Below are positions 43,335 to 52,832 of a DNA stretch of 64,000 nucleotides, in pieces. The stretch covers positions 248,001 through 312,000 of the forward strand of contig OY969793.1 of assembly GCA_963703145.1 (NCBI GenBank), in the 5' to 3' direction. A program made the translations under genes and the position numbers. The notes under the pieces are model-generated. The model saw only the letters and a program-made list of their open reading frames with translations, made no database searches and had not been told where the DNA came from. Position 1 is the first letter of the stretch. The number at the start of each line of letters is the position of its first letter. The DNA comes from Bog-756 sp963703145 (GTDB lineage Bacteria; Actinomycetota; Acidimicrobiia; Acidimicrobiales; RAAP-2).

Positions 43335-45209
43335 GTGCGGGCCGAGCCAAGGCCCGAAGCGGCTTCAGGACTGCAGGAGAGGTGCCGATATCGAGAAGTG
43401 GAACAAAAGGTGGAGCCAGAGCACGATTCGACCGGCTCTGGCTGGTATCTACCCCATCGGGCCATCATCCTGGTCGGGGCCAGCATCATCGCCGTGGCAC
43501 TCATCGGGGCCAGCTTGGGCGTCGTGAACTCGGCCCGGGCGGAACAGGCGACCAGGACGCTCAGCGACCGCTATCTCGTCGTGCTTTCTCCGGTCCGCCA
43601 GATCCGGGCCTCGGGCACCGACTTCCAGCTCATCGTGGAGCGAGCCCTGACCGGTACGACCCCGATCGGCGAGTTCCTGACCTCCGCGGTGGCCGACTCC
43701 AACGCTACCGACCGGTCCTACCTGGCTCTCGAGCGGGTACTCGCCCTGCCGGGCAACTCGACGTTGGCGCCCACCCTCAGCGCCCAGATGGCCACCTATG
43801 TGGCCGCCCGGGTCAAACTGGCCTCCTTCCTTGCCGCCACCGCCACCCCGGGTCAGAACATCCAGATCGCGTCCACTGAACGGGCCGCCTACGAGAAGTT
43901 GGACGGCACGCTGGCCACGCTCCAGACCCTGGTGACGAACCGGTCGACACTCACGGCCCATCAGGCCGAGGGGGCGGCCAATGCCTCCCGGATCGCCCTG
44001 TTGTGGTCGGTGGTCGGCGGCGTCCTGTTGGCCGTGGCGGTGACCGCGCTGTTCGCCACCAAGGCCTACCGGGTCGAGGAGGAGTCAAATCGGCGCGACA
44101 CGGCCCAGGCCCGCCTGACCCGGCGTAGTGAGTTCGAAGCCCAACTGCAGCGGGCGCTCGAGATGTCGAAGGCGGAGCCGTCGGTCTTCGAGTTGGTCAC
44201 CGAGGCGCTGGGTGGCGCCGCCCCCGGGATGTACGCGGAACTGCTGATGGCCGACTCCAGTCGGGCCCACTTCCGCCAGGTGCTCGTCAGCCCGGTCGAC
44301 GACGACGACCAGGGCTGTGCCGTGGTGTCACCCGATGACTGCCCGGCCGCTGCCCGGGGCCAGACCATGGCCTTTCCCTCGAGTACCGCCATCGACGCCT
44401 GTCCCCACCTCCGGGGTCGGGGCTGCTCGGCCATCTGTGTACCCGTCAGCATCAGCGGGAACTCGGTCGGGGTGTTCCACGTGACGTCGACAGACGGCGT
44501 CCCACCCTCGGGTGCGGTGCGCGACGACGTCGAGGTCGTGGCCAGACGGGCCTCTGAGCGACTGGCCATGCTCCGCGCCTTCGAACTGTCCCAGACCCAG
44601 GCCAACAGCGACTCACTGACCGGCCTCCTCACCCGCCGGAGCCTCGAGCACGGCGTGCGGGAACTGCAGGAGAAGGGGGTGCCCTATACCGTGGCCTACG
44701 GAGATCTCGACCACTTCAAGCAGCTCAACGACGTCTTCGGCCACGATGCCGGCGACCGGGCCCTCCGGTCCTTCTCCCAGGTCCTCCGGGATTCACTCCG
44801 GCCAGCGGACATCCCCTGCCGCTACGGCGGCGAGGAGTTCGTCATCGTGCTGCCCTCCTGTCCGATCAGGGAGGCCGAGCAGGTACTCGAACGGGTGAGG
44901 GAGCGCATCGCCCAGCGGGTGGCGACCGGAGGCACGCCGGAGTTCACGGTGAGTTTCGGCCTGGCCTCGTCGGAGCAGGCCGCTGACTTCCAGGACGTGG
45001 TCGGCCTGGCCGACGAGGCCCTGCTGCACGCCAAGCAGACCGGACGGGACAGGATCGTGGTGGCTGACTCACTGCCCTCCGGACCGAGTGTTCCCGTGGT
45101 GGTGGGTCAGGAGGGGCGGCCGGCGGTCGTCGGCCTGCTCCCGGTGGTGGAGCCGATCGATCGGACACGGGGACGGGACTCAGTGGTGGCCGGTCCTGTG
45201 GCTCCGTAG
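43335..45209 (+). CDS. Membrane diguanylate cyclase with GAF-like and GGDEF domains
   Basis: 624 residues. Two membrane helices (IILVGASIIAVALIGASLGV near 45-65 and WSVVGGVLLAVAVTALFAT near 220) enclose a helical sensor region. A cytoplasmic GAF-like domain follows (~285-420, CPHLRGRGCSAICVPVSISG). The GGDEF domain has NSDSLTGLLTRRSLEHGV and a catalytic CRYGGEEFVIVLPSC, so GGEEF, which is active in most relatives. It should synthesise cyclic di-GMP. The N-terminal start is uncertain: GTG 43335 or GTG 43398. It is divergent from the aldolase gene. Confidence 0.92.
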   Translation: MRAEPRPEAASGLQERCRYREVEQKVEPEHDSTGSGWYLPHRAIILVGASIIAVALIGASLGVVNSARAEQATRTLSDRYLVVLSPVRQIRASGTDFQLIVERALTGTTPIGEFLTSAVADSNATDRSYLALERVLALPGNSTLAPTLSAQMATYVAARVKLASFLAATATPGQNIQIASTERAAYEKLDGTLATLQTLVTNRSTLTAHQAEGAANASRIALLWSVVGGVLLAVAVTALFATKAYRVEEESNRRDTAQARLTRRSEFEAQLQRALEMSKAEPSVFELVTEALGGAAPGMYAELLMADSSRAHFRQVLVSPVDDDDQGCAVVSPDDCPAAARGQTMAFPSSTAIDACPHLRGRGCSAICVPVSISGNSVGVFHVTSTDGVPPSGAVRDDVEVVARRASERLAMLRAFELSQTQANSDSLTGLLTRRSLEHGVRELQEKGVPYTVAYGDLDHFKQLNDVFGHDAGDRALRSFSQVLRDSLRPADIPCRYGGEEFVIVLPSCPIREAEQVLERVRERIAQRVATGGTPEFTVSFGLASSEQAADFQDVVGLADEALLHAKQTGRDRIVVADSLPSGPSVPVVVGQEGRPAVVGLLPVVEPIDRTRGRDSVVAGPVAP

Positions 45210-45219
45210 CCACCGACTC

Positions 45220-45591
45220 CTATGAGGGCCGGCCCGCACCGGTGCTCAGTTGATGCAGCTCGATGGCATTGCCGGCCGGATCATCGATGAAGGTCTGCCA
45301 TCCCGAAGCCGTGGGGGACGGATCGGCGACCTCGATTCCCCGGGACCGCAGCTCGGCCACGGCCTCTGCGAGGTCAGCCACCCGGACGGCGAAGTGTTGC
45401 CCCAGATTGCGGGGCACGGGTGCTTCCAACAGGTGGACCTGGGCGGCACCGAGATCGATCCACGCCCCACCCACGCCGAACTCGGGGCGATCAGTGCGCA
45501 ACGTGCCTCCGAGAACCTCGGTGTAGAAGGCCACACAGGCCGGCACGTCCGCCACGTTGATGGCCACGTGATGGATCCCGAGAGGTTGCAT
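45220..45591 (-). CDS. VOC family protein (glyoxalase fold)
   Basis: 123 residues: GIHHVAINVADVPACVAFYT with the first metal histidine, GAAQVHLLEAPVP, HFAVRVADLAEAVAEL and FIDDPAGNAIELHQL with the final glutamate ligand. It keeps the His/Glu pattern of lyases and dioxygenases of the VOC superfamily. Substrate unknown. It converges on the GGDEF gene with only 10 bases between the stops. Confidence 0.88.
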   Translation of the reverse strand: MQPLGIHHVAINVADVPACVAFYTEVLGGTLRTDRPEFGVGGAWIDLGAAQVHLLEAPVPRNLGQHFAVRVADLAEAVAELRSRGIEVADPSPTASGWQTFIDDPAGNAIELHQLSTGAGRPS

Positions 45592-45663
45592 GCCTGGAGT
45601 CTGGCTGTACTCGTGCCGTGGCGCAACGGGTCCGACTCATCGGAACCGGTTGCGGCAGGAGGG

Positions 45664-46530
45664 TCAGCGGACCCCCACGTCGTCCCGGTCCGGTGAAGTG
45701 CGGGAGTGCCGTCTACCGCTGGTGAAGGCCGTGCGGGTGGTGTGGGCCGCCACCCAAAAGCTCAGCGCCGCCAGCGGGAGCTCGACGAAGGCCAGCACGA
45801 TGCCCTCGGCCTGCTGTGCCGCGGTCGATGGCACCACGTTGATCCAGGCGTCGCACACGAGGAGGGCCCCGGTAATCGTCGCCGGGATGATGGCCGTGGG
45901 CGAGCGGCGGTGGAGGGCGGTCCCGGTCCAGGCCATGGCGGCCAGCTCGAAGACGTCGAGACCGGTCCAGGCCAGTCGGAGACGGTGGGCGACCTCGAGT
46001 TCGGGCACGACGACCAGGGCCACCACCAGGGCCGGGAGCACGGCCAGCGCGGCAGCTCCGAGTGCGATCGGAAGCCACCGCACCCGAGGTGGCCGTCCCG
46101 GCCGGGCCGCCATCTCCCGGCGGATCACCACCGCGCACAACCCGACCACGGCAACAACGAGGGCCAAGAACACGGTGGTCGACCCTTCCCACTTGGCGCC
46201 GCCGGTCCGGGTGAGGAGTCGGAACCAGGCGGAGATGAAGGTCGCCGTGGCGGCATAGGCGCCAGCCATGACCGAGTAAGGGGAACCTCGTCGGGACAAG
46301 ACGGCCGTTGTCATCATGGCCAGGGACATCATGGCGATGAGGCCGACGACCAGTGCATGGACCTGGTGGGTCTCGGCCCGGGGCGTTTGTGACTTGTAGA
46401 GGTAGACGATCCAGGGGGACAGGCCCACCGCCCCCGCCCAGTACAGCCAGTCGAGGTGGTCGATGGCCCACCGACGGGCCGTCGTTGACCTGGACGACCG
46501 GGACGGGCTGGGGCTGATCGGGGGGCCCAT
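45664..46530 (-). CDS. Hypothetical multi-pass membrane protein
   Basis: 288 residues with about eight hydrophobic helices (LDWLYWAGAVGLSPWIVYL, ALVVGLIAMMSLAMMTTAVL, FLALVVAVVGLCAVVI, LGAAALAVLPALVVALVVVP, LLVCDAWINVV, LAFVELPLAALSFWVAA). No family recognised; the DxWxN-like element is the best conserved-looking part. The predicted ATG at 46530 lies only 2 bases from a long hairpin (46532-46572), so either the start is further inside or translation is affected by that structure. Confidence 0.65.
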   Translation of the reverse strand: MGPPISPSPSRSSRSTTARRWAIDHLDWLYWAGAVGLSPWIVYLYKSQTPRAETHQVHALVVGLIAMMSLAMMTTAVLSRRGSPYSVMAGAYAATATFISAWFRLLTRTGGAKWEGSTTVFLALVVAVVGLCAVVIRREMAARPGRPPRVRWLPIALGAAALAVLPALVVALVVVPELEVAHRLRLAWTGLDVFELAAMAWTGTALHRRSPTAIIPATITGALLVCDAWINVVPSTAAQQAEGIVLAFVELPLAALSFWVAAHTTRTAFTSGRRHSRTSPDRDDVGVR

Positions 46531-46531
46531 C

Positions 46532-46572
46532 GGATCAGTCGAGTGGCCGACGATCGGTCACTCGACTGATCC
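46532..46572. other. Long near-perfect hairpin
   Basis: A 14-bp perfect stem (GGATCAGTCGAGTG with CACTCGACTGATCC), one G-T pair and 4 further pairs (CCGA/TCGG) close on a CGA loop, so 41 bases fold almost completely. It separates the membrane protein (minus) from the enoyl-CoA hydratase (plus). It could be a large operator, a transcript-end structure or a cruciform. No T-run on either side. Confidence 0.7.
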
Positions 46573-46692
46573 GAACGGCGCGAGGAGTCCCTATCGACAT
46601 GACCAGGACCGGGTAGTGGCGCCCAAGGAGGGGTGGGGCCCGGGAGCGTCACCCAGGTTGCCCCGTATCCCGCCTGGTGCCAGGATGCCGCC

Positions 46693-47457
46693 ATGGCTGT
46701 CCAACCGATCGATGACGGTGATGTTCTCGTGGCCGTGGAGGACAGGATCGTCACGGTGACCCTGAACCGTCCGACCAAACGGAATGCACTCACCCAAGAC
46801 ATGTACGCCCGATTGGCCGACACGCTCCTGGCTGCCGAGGACGATCGCAGCATTGCCGCCGTGGTCATCACCGGGGCGGGTGTGGCCTTCACGGCCGGGA
46901 ATGACTTGGCCGACTTCTCCTCCGGCGGGAACCTCGAGCAGACCACACGGTTTCTCGGGGCCATCGCCTCGGTGCATGTCCCCATTGTGGCCGCCGTCAA
47001 CGGCATGGCCATCGGTGTGGGACTGACGATGCTCCTGCACTTCGATCTGGTGTTCGTGGAGCCCGAGGCGAAGCTGTCGGTCCCATTCGCCGCCCTCGGT
47101 CTGGTTCCCGAGGCGGCATCCAGTCTGTTGCTGCCCCGATTCGTCGGCCCCCGCAACGCCTCGGATCTGCTGCTCGCCGGCAAGACCATCGACGGGACCA
47201 CGGCTGCTCACTGGGGTCTGGCCAATGCCTCCGTGTCGCCGGCCCTCGACGCCGCCGTCGAGGCGGCGCACCAGTTGGCGGCCCAGCCGCCCGAAGCCCT
47301 GCGGCTGACCAAGGCCCTGCTCCGGTGCGAGGAGCCGACTGTTGCCGGCCGGATGGCCATGGAGATGGACCAGTTCGGCCGGGCCCTGCTGGGCGCGGAG
47401 TTCGCCGAGGTCATGGCCGCCCGCAGCGAGGGCCGCCCACCGGTATTCGCGAATTAG
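46693..47457 (+). CDS. Enoyl-CoA hydratase/isomerase family protein
   Basis: 254 residues from the ATG at 46693 (AGGATG upstream). Crotonase features: ITVTLNRPTKRNALT-like opening (VTVTLNRPTKRNAL), GAGVAFTAGNDLADF with the oxyanion residues, AAVNGMAIGVGLTMLLHFDL and PFAALGLVPEAASSLLLPR with the second acidic position. It hydrates enoyl-CoA or isomerises double bonds in beta-oxidation. The glutamate pair is partly replaced, so an isomerase or other activity is possible. It stands alone between hypotheticals. Confidence 0.9.
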   Translation: MAVQPIDDGDVLVAVEDRIVTVTLNRPTKRNALTQDMYARLADTLLAAEDDRSIAAVVITGAGVAFTAGNDLADFSSGGNLEQTTRFLGAIASVHVPIVAAVNGMAIGVGLTMLLHFDLVFVEPEAKLSVPFAALGLVPEAASSLLLPRFVGPRNASDLLLAGKTIDGTTAAHWGLANASVSPALDAAVEAAHQLAAQPPEALRLTKALLRCEEPTVAGRMAMEMDQFGRALLGAEFAEVMAARSEGRPPVFAN

Positions 47458-47477
47458 GAGCGACCGCTGCCCGTCGA

Positions 47478-49184
47478 TCAGCCGAGCGCCATCCCGACGA
47501 TGGGCTGCTTCAGCCGGAGCGATCCGGTCGAGCCCTGGAACGGCGCCCCGGCCCCGAAGGTGAAGATCCCGCCGTCGCCGGCCACCAGGTAGTAGCCCGT
47601 GCCCGTGGGAACACCGGCCATCCCCACGATGGGTTGGTTGAGTCGCTTGCCCCCGAGTGATCCGAGGAACGGCGCATCGAAGCTGAAGATGCCGCCGTCT
47701 TTGGCCACCAACCAGTAGCCACCCGTCGTCGGATCGACGGCGATTCCCACGATGGGCTGGTTGAGGGGGCGTCCACCCATCGATCCGTGGAAGTGCGCCC
47801 CCGTCCCGTAGGTGAACACACCACCGTCCGACGCCACCAGGTAGTAGCCGTGGCCGTCGGGGGCGGCCGCCACTCCGACGATGGGCTTGTTGAGCGCCAG
47901 GTTGCCGGCCGATCCGTAGAAGTGGGCCTGGGTGCCGATGGAAAAGATGCCTCCGTCAGAGGCCGCCAGCCAGCAGCCGTTGCCCCCCGGTGTCTCGGCC
48001 ATGCCCACGATCGGCTTGTTCAACGCCCGGGATCCACTCACACACTCGGTGGCCGCCGGCCCATCCCCATAGACCGCTCCGTCGGCCCCGGCCAGGCTGT
48101 AGCTGGCCCCACCGGGCACCGGTGCCATAGCCACGATCGGGGCACTCAGCGTACGACCCCCCTGGGAGCCGAAGAACGGCACGCCGAACGAGAAGACGCC
48201 GCCGTCCCTGGCCACGAGCCAGTAGCCCCGCTTCGCGGTGCTGGGCACCGAGATCGGAGTCTGGGGACCCGACGGTGCCGGATTGGCCCGGGTGACCCCA
48301 AAGGCGCACTGCCCACTGGTGAATCCTGCCACCACGTTGGGCGAGCCCTGGGAGTCACCGAATTGGATGGAGGGCGAGTTCCCGGCGCAGACCATGTTGC
48401 CGTCGATCTGATTGGTGACGACCTCGGAGGCGTCCGGGTCGGCCATGGTGTTGTCGGAGAAGGTCGCGCTCCCGCCGATGGTGTTCCGGATGGTCCCGTC
48501 CCAGCAGGTGGACAGGCCACTGACCCGAAGGTTGCCGTTGATGGTGTCGTCCTCATAGTCGGTGTAGGCACCGCTCGGAGGGGTGAACGAGGCGAACACC
48601 CCAGCGGGGGTACAGGTCACCCCTCCGCCACCGCCCGACTGGGTGGCGTCGCCTGCGATCGTGGTGGCGTGGATCACGATGCCCAGTGGGGCCGTGGCGA
48701 TCAGGCTTCCCCCGACGGTGTCGTGGGAGGACAAGGTCGGAGAGGTCGGGCTGTCGTCGAAGCAGGGGAACGCCGATGCCTCGCAGCCGAGGATGGCGGT
48801 ACCTCCCGGATTCACGGAGACGTTGCCGACGACATCGAGTCCCGATGTCCCCACCCCGCCGCTTCCGTGGGCGTAGGCGGCCACGATGGCTGCACCACCC
48901 TGCACGGTGACGGTGCCGTCCACGACAACCTTGCCGGCATTCACTGTGCACACTCCGGTGACGTTCACTGCACTGTACGTACCGGACGGCAGCGGTCCAC
49001 CACAGTTCACCGCGGGCGGTGTTGTCGCTGCACCCGCCGGTCCGCCACCCACTCCGATGCCGACCCCGAGTGGGAGCAGGAGTACCGAGCCGGCCAGCAC
49101 CGTCCTCATCAACCGACCATTCGCCCGGCGGTTGGGAGGTCTGCTCGAGGCGCCCACCTCGATCGAACCGTCACGTGTCGTCAT
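47478..49184 (-). CDS. Secreted repeat protein (Acidimicrobiia-type 'DGGIFSFG' propeller-like repeats)
   Basis: 568 residues. A signal-like hydrophobic segment (RTVLAGSVLLLPLGVGIGVG) follows a polar leader of about 25 residues. Residues ~55-310 are a glycine/threonine-rich, beta-helix-like region (GTVTVQGGAAIVAAYAHGSG, DTVGGSLIATAPLGIVIHA) with paired cysteines, resembling secreted polymer-forming folds. From about 320 six ~42-46-residue repeats of the type YWLVARDGGVFSFG, FGS, LNKPIVGMA occur, consistent with a six-bladed propeller. It is likely a cell-surface protein of unknown binding partner. A second, related repeat protein starts at the right edge. Confidence 0.85.
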   Translation of the reverse strand: MTTRDGSIEVGASSRPPNRRANGRLMRTVLAGSVLLLPLGVGIGVGGGPAGAATTPPAVNCGGPLPSGTYSAVNVTGVCTVNAGKVVVDGTVTVQGGAAIVAAYAHGSGGVGTSGLDVVGNVSVNPGGTAILGCEASAFPCFDDSPTSPTLSSHDTVGGSLIATAPLGIVIHATTIAGDATQSGGGGGVTCTPAGVFASFTPPSGAYTDYEDDTINGNLRVSGLSTCWDGTIRNTIGGSATFSDNTMADPDASEVVTNQIDGNMVCAGNSPSIQFGDSQGSPNVVAGFTSGQCAFGVTRANPAPSGPQTPISVPSTAKRGYWLVARDGGVFSFGVPFFGSQGGRTLSAPIVAMAPVPGGASYSLAGADGAVYGDGPAATECVSGSRALNKPIVGMAETPGGNGCWLAASDGGIFSIGTQAHFYGSAGNLALNKPIVGVAAAPDGHGYYLVASDGGVFTYGTGAHFHGSMGGRPLNQPIVGIAVDPTTGGYWLVAKDGGIFSFDAPFLGSLGGKRLNQPIVGMAGVPTGTGYYLVAGDGGIFTFGAGAPFQGSTGSLRLKQPIVGMALG

Positions 49185-49561
49185 GGTCGTCCTCCGCTGT
49201 CCGCTGCAGGTGGAGTTCTGCAGACCTCTGCTGATGTCGCTGGACGGTGGGAGCCGGCCGCGCCTGCGTTGGATGGGTGACCGCTACGACCAGATTCCGC
49301 CGAACCTGTCTGCCCCCGTCGAGTTTCGCCGAACGAGCAACCCCTTCCCCCGGCAGCATGCCAGAAGGCCGCACCCCGATCAAGGTGCCCGAGCCGGTCG
49401 CCGTCCTGGTCTGAGCGGCGCTGCCCGGGGCACAGCTACCCGCCCACCCCGCGGGGTCCGAGGTCATCCGGCACCGCTGTGTGCCACGAAGGACACGGTG
49501 TCAGGACTGTGGGCTGGTGTCGCGGTCCTCGTCGATCCAGCCAGCGGGGGGAGCACCCGGT

Positions 49562-50395
49562 ATGCACAGAGGAGCGGGACTTCGGGCGCAGGCAAACCGG
49601 TTCATCGTGCTGGTCGCCTTGGTCGCACTCCTGCCTCTGGTGGCCGTCGTGGAGCGCCTGGCGAAGGGATACGGTCGTCGACTGGCGCTGCGGGGCATCT
49701 CGGCGATCGCACGCGTGTGCGGCGTCCGGTTCGAGGTGCGGATCAGCGCCCGGGGGCCACTTCCGAGCCCGGCGATCTTCACGCCCAACCACTCGAGCCC
49801 CATGGACATCCCGGCCATGTTGGTGGCCCAGCCCGCGCTCCGCTTCCTCGCCGCATCTGATCTCTTCCGGATTCCGCTCTTGGCCACCGCCATGCGGGCC
49901 CTCGACACCGTCCCCATCGATCGGCACCATCCAGACATCGCCCACCGCCAGCTGGACGAACTCATCGACAACGGCGATCACGATGACGACTTCGTGATCT
50001 TTCCCGAAGGCGGGATCGCTCCGACGCCCCAGGGGTTGCCCTTCAAGACCGGGGCGTTCGCCCTCGCCATCCAAACGGCGACGCCGATCATCCCGGTGGC
50101 CATCCACGGCGCACGCGACGTACTGCCTGGACGCCGGTTCCTGGCCGTTCGACCGGGGGCCGTGGTGGTCGAGCTCCTCGAGCCGGTCTACCCCACCGGG
50201 CTCTCCCTCGAGGACCGTGGTGCCCTTCGCGACCGGGTCCAGGCCGCTGTATCTGCGGCGTTGGCGTCCGGGCGCACTGCCGGCTCGCCAGGCCCCGGAC
50301 ACCGTGGTCCCGCCGGTCCCCGGCTCGGTGACCCATCGGAGGTCGACCTGAGTGACGGCACCGCTCAAGTCGCGCCCTCTGTGGGCCGGACCTGA
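49562..50395 (+). CDS. 1-acyl-sn-glycerol-3-phosphate acyltransferase (PlsC-like)
   Basis: 277 residues. Motif I is FTPNHSSPMDIPAM (HxxxxD), motif III FVIFPEGGIAPT, and motif IV IIPVAIHGARDVLP. The N-terminal hydrophobic stretch (RFIVLVALVALLPLVAVVE) anchors it to the membrane. It acylates lysophosphatidic acid or a related lipid in phospholipid synthesis. The C-terminal 40 residues are proline/glycine-rich and low in structure. The ATG at 49562 follows GGGGGGAGCACCCGGT. Confidence 0.9.
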   Translation: MHRGAGLRAQANRFIVLVALVALLPLVAVVERLAKGYGRRLALRGISAIARVCGVRFEVRISARGPLPSPAIFTPNHSSPMDIPAMLVAQPALRFLAASDLFRIPLLATAMRALDTVPIDRHHPDIAHRQLDELIDNGDHDDDFVIFPEGGIAPTPQGLPFKTGAFALAIQTATPIIPVAIHGARDVLPGRRFLAVRPGAVVVELLEPVYPTGLSLEDRGALRDRVQAAVSAALASGRTAGSPGPGHRGPAGPRLGDPSEVDLSDGTAQVAPSVGRT

Positions 50396-50422
50396 CGATC
50401 GGCGGCCACCTACGATCGGGCG

Positions 50423-51871
50423 ATGGACCTCGAGCTGGCGACGACGACCGAACTGCTCCAGTCACTGCGTGACCGGACGCTCTCCAGCCGTGAGCTCCTC
50501 GACCATCTCTTGACCCGCGTCGACCGGGAGAACCCGCGCCTCAATGCGGTCGTCGCCCGGGATGACGAGCGGGCCCGAACGGCGGCCGATGCCGCCGATG
50601 CGGTCACCGTCAACGGCGGGCCCGTCGGCCCGCTGCACGGTCTCCCCATGACCGTCAAAGATGTGTGGGAGACCGAAGGCCTGGTGACCACGGCAGGGGC
50701 CCCGGAGCTGGCCGAGTACGTGCCGACGAGGGATGCGCTGGCCGTCGCCCGTCTGAAGGCGGCCGGCGCCATCATCTTTGCCAAGACCAACACCCCGCTG
50801 TACGCCGGCGACTTCCAGACGTTCAATGAGGTCTACGGGGTCACCAACAATCCGTGGGACGTCGCGCGCACGGCCGGAGGATCGTCGGGAGGTGCCGCTG
50901 CCGCGGTGGCCGCGGGTCTCACGCCGCTCGAGCTGGGCAGCGACATCGGGGGTTCCATCAGGAACCCCGCCCACTTCAACGGGGTCTACGGCCTCAAGCC
51001 CTCGTGGGGGGTGGTGCCCAGTCGAGGCCACATCCCCGGGCCACCCGGAAGCCTGGTCGAGTCTGACGTGAACTGCAACGGGCCGCTGGCCCGCAGCCTC
51101 GATGACCTCGGGCTGGCCCTCGGGGTGGTGTCCGGTCCGGTCCCTGAGCAGGCCACCGGTTGGCGACTGGAGCTGGACGAGGGGCCGCCCCTCCACGACG
51201 TCGGGGAGCTCCGCGTGGCCACGGTGTACCACGACGGGGGTGAGGTGGTTCCGGTCGCCGCCGAGGTGGTGGCCCTGATCGACGCCATGGCACAGCGTCT
51301 GGCCGGTGCCGGCGCCAGGGTGGAGCCCGTCCCCCTGCCCGTGCCGCTCCGCGACGGGCTGCGCTCGTGGCAGGACCTGGTGCTACCCATCGTCGGCACC
51401 GGTCTGGACGACGACGCGTTCGCGGCGTTCGCCGAGCTGGAGGACGTGCCGGGTGACGACCCCGGGCTCCACGCCGGTCGGGCGCTGGCCGGTCGCTACC
51501 GGTCCTGGGCGCGGGCCAACAGCCTCCGCCAGCACCAGCGGGCGTCCTGGGCGAAGCTCTTCGAGGGGTACGACGTCGTCCTCGCACCGGTCATGCCCAC
51601 CGCGGCGTTCCCCCACGATCTCGACGGCACCGTCGCCGACCGGGTGCTCGACGTGGACGGGGTGGCGGTACCCCATCTGATTGCCGTCGCCTGGTGCGGC
51701 GCCGTCGGTTCCGTGCTGCTGCCCGTGGTCACGTTGCCGACCGGCCTGACGCCCGGTGGCCTGCCGGTTGGGGTCCAGGTGATCGGGCCCTACCTCTCGG
51801 ATCGGCGGCTGCTGCGCATCGCCTCCTTGATCGACCAGGCGGCCGGGCCCGGCTACGTCGCACCCCACTGA
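50423..51871 (+). CDS. Amidase (amidase signature family)
   Basis: 482 residues with the amidase-signature Ser-cisSer-Lys triad: lysine in LPMTVKDVWET, ARTAGGSSGGAAAAVAAG with the cis-serine loop, and ELGSDIGGSIRNPAHFNGVY with the nucleophile serine. The C-terminal PTGLTPGGLPVGVQVIGPYL strand is typical. It hydrolyses amides to acids and ammonia. The upstream start is close to the PlsC stop (28 bases). It is not adjacent to GatB/GatC genes, so it is probably a stand-alone amidase rather than GatA. Confidence 0.93.
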   Translation: MDLELATTTELLQSLRDRTLSSRELLDHLLTRVDRENPRLNAVVARDDERARTAADAADAVTVNGGPVGPLHGLPMTVKDVWETEGLVTTAGAPELAEYVPTRDALAVARLKAAGAIIFAKTNTPLYAGDFQTFNEVYGVTNNPWDVARTAGGSSGGAAAAVAAGLTPLELGSDIGGSIRNPAHFNGVYGLKPSWGVVPSRGHIPGPPGSLVESDVNCNGPLARSLDDLGLALGVVSGPVPEQATGWRLELDEGPPLHDVGELRVATVYHDGGEVVPVAAEVVALIDAMAQRLAGAGARVEPVPLPVPLRDGLRSWQDLVLPIVGTGLDDDAFAAFAELEDVPGDDPGLHAGRALAGRYRSWARANSLRQHQRASWAKLFEGYDVVLAPVMPTAAFPHDLDGTVADRVLDVDGVAVPHLIAVAWCGAVGSVLLPVVTLPTGLTPGGLPVGVQVIGPYLSDRRLLRIASLIDQAAGPGYVAPH

Positions 51872-51944
51872 TCTCCAGGACCGGTTCTGGGGCACGTGGC
51901 CTCTCTAGACTGACGGCGGCTATCACGACAGAACAGGAGGCACG

Positions 51945-52655
51945 GTGAGCATCTCCGGCATCGAGCCCTACGGCGACGATCTCTACACCGAGCCGGACGG
52001 GGACCCCGACACCCTGGGCAACCTCGGTCCGCTCGGACCGATGGCCGGCGTCTGGGAGGGAGCCGCAGGGGCCGACGAGCACCCGGTCTCCCTGGCCGAG
52101 AGCGGCATCGAGCGGAACACCTTCGTCGAGCGGTATGAGCTGCAGCCGATCGACCGACAGACCAACGGGCCCCAACTCCTCTACGGCCTGCGCTACCACA
52201 CCCATATCGTCAAGCCAGGGGAGGTCGAGACGTTCCACGACCAGCTCGGCTACTGGCTCTGGGAGCCGGCCACCAACACGGTCATGCTCACTCTTGCCAT
52301 CCCACGGGGCCAGGTCCTCCTGGCCGGGGGCACGGCCGAACCGGACGCCCGTTCCTTCGAGGTCCGGGCCGCGGTGGGATCCGAGGTGTACGGCATCCTG
52401 TCCAATCCGTTCCTCGATGAGGCCTTCCGCACGCTCAGCTACCGGATGTCGGTGACCATCAACCCGGACGGGTCGTGGTCCTATGAAGAAGAAGGCGTCC
52501 TGGCCATCCCCGACCGGGAGGAGCCCTTCTCCCACATCGACCGGAACACCCTGGTGCGAGTGGCCCCCCCGACACCGAACCCGCTGGCCCAGGCCGACGT
52601 CCCCGCCGGAGACCTCGGCATCGGGAGCCTCCGGGATGAGGGCCCGACGCCCTAG
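51945..52655 (+). CDS. Nitrobindin-like heme-binding beta-barrel protein
   Basis: 236 residues, GTG start with AGGAGGCAC in front. LGPMAGVWEGAAGADEHPVS is the conserved GxWxG strand of the nitrobindin/THAP4-like ten-stranded barrel, and YELQPIDRQTNGPQLLYGLR with EGVLAIPDREEPFSHIDRNT close it. In relatives a C-terminal histidine binds heme and the protein reacts with nitric oxide or peroxynitrite; here the His near residue 210 is a candidate. Function in this organism is inferred. Confidence 0.8.
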   Translation: MSISGIEPYGDDLYTEPDGDPDTLGNLGPLGPMAGVWEGAAGADEHPVSLAESGIERNTFVERYELQPIDRQTNGPQLLYGLRYHTHIVKPGEVETFHDQLGYWLWEPATNTVMLTLAIPRGQVLLAGGTAEPDARSFEVRAAVGSEVYGILSNPFLDEAFRTLSYRMSVTINPDGSWSYEEEGVLAIPDREEPFSHIDRNTLVRVAPPTPNPLAQADVPAGDLGIGSLRDEGPTP

Positions 52656-52832
52656 CGGGGAGGACCGGGCACGGACGGCGCGCCGGCACCATCGACTGGC
52701 CGATGCTGTCGGCCGCGATTCCGGTTAGGGTTGAGCCCAGACCCACTCCCATCCCGGCGACGGGGGTACGGTTCGCCTACTCGAGACCCCGGTAGCGCTC
52801 ATTGTCCGAGAGCTGACTTCGGGAGGAACCCT

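Noticed and set aside
47787..49280. 497-codon plus-strand frame opposite the repeat protein
   Set aside because: Its repeats are the reverse reading of the minus-strand repeats; the minus-strand frame has a signal-like segment and the known repeat.
52656..52832. ANTAR RNA target or alternative-sigma promoter before the STAS gene
   Set aside because: No convincing paired hexaloop hairpins and no clear promoter consensus could be read by eye.
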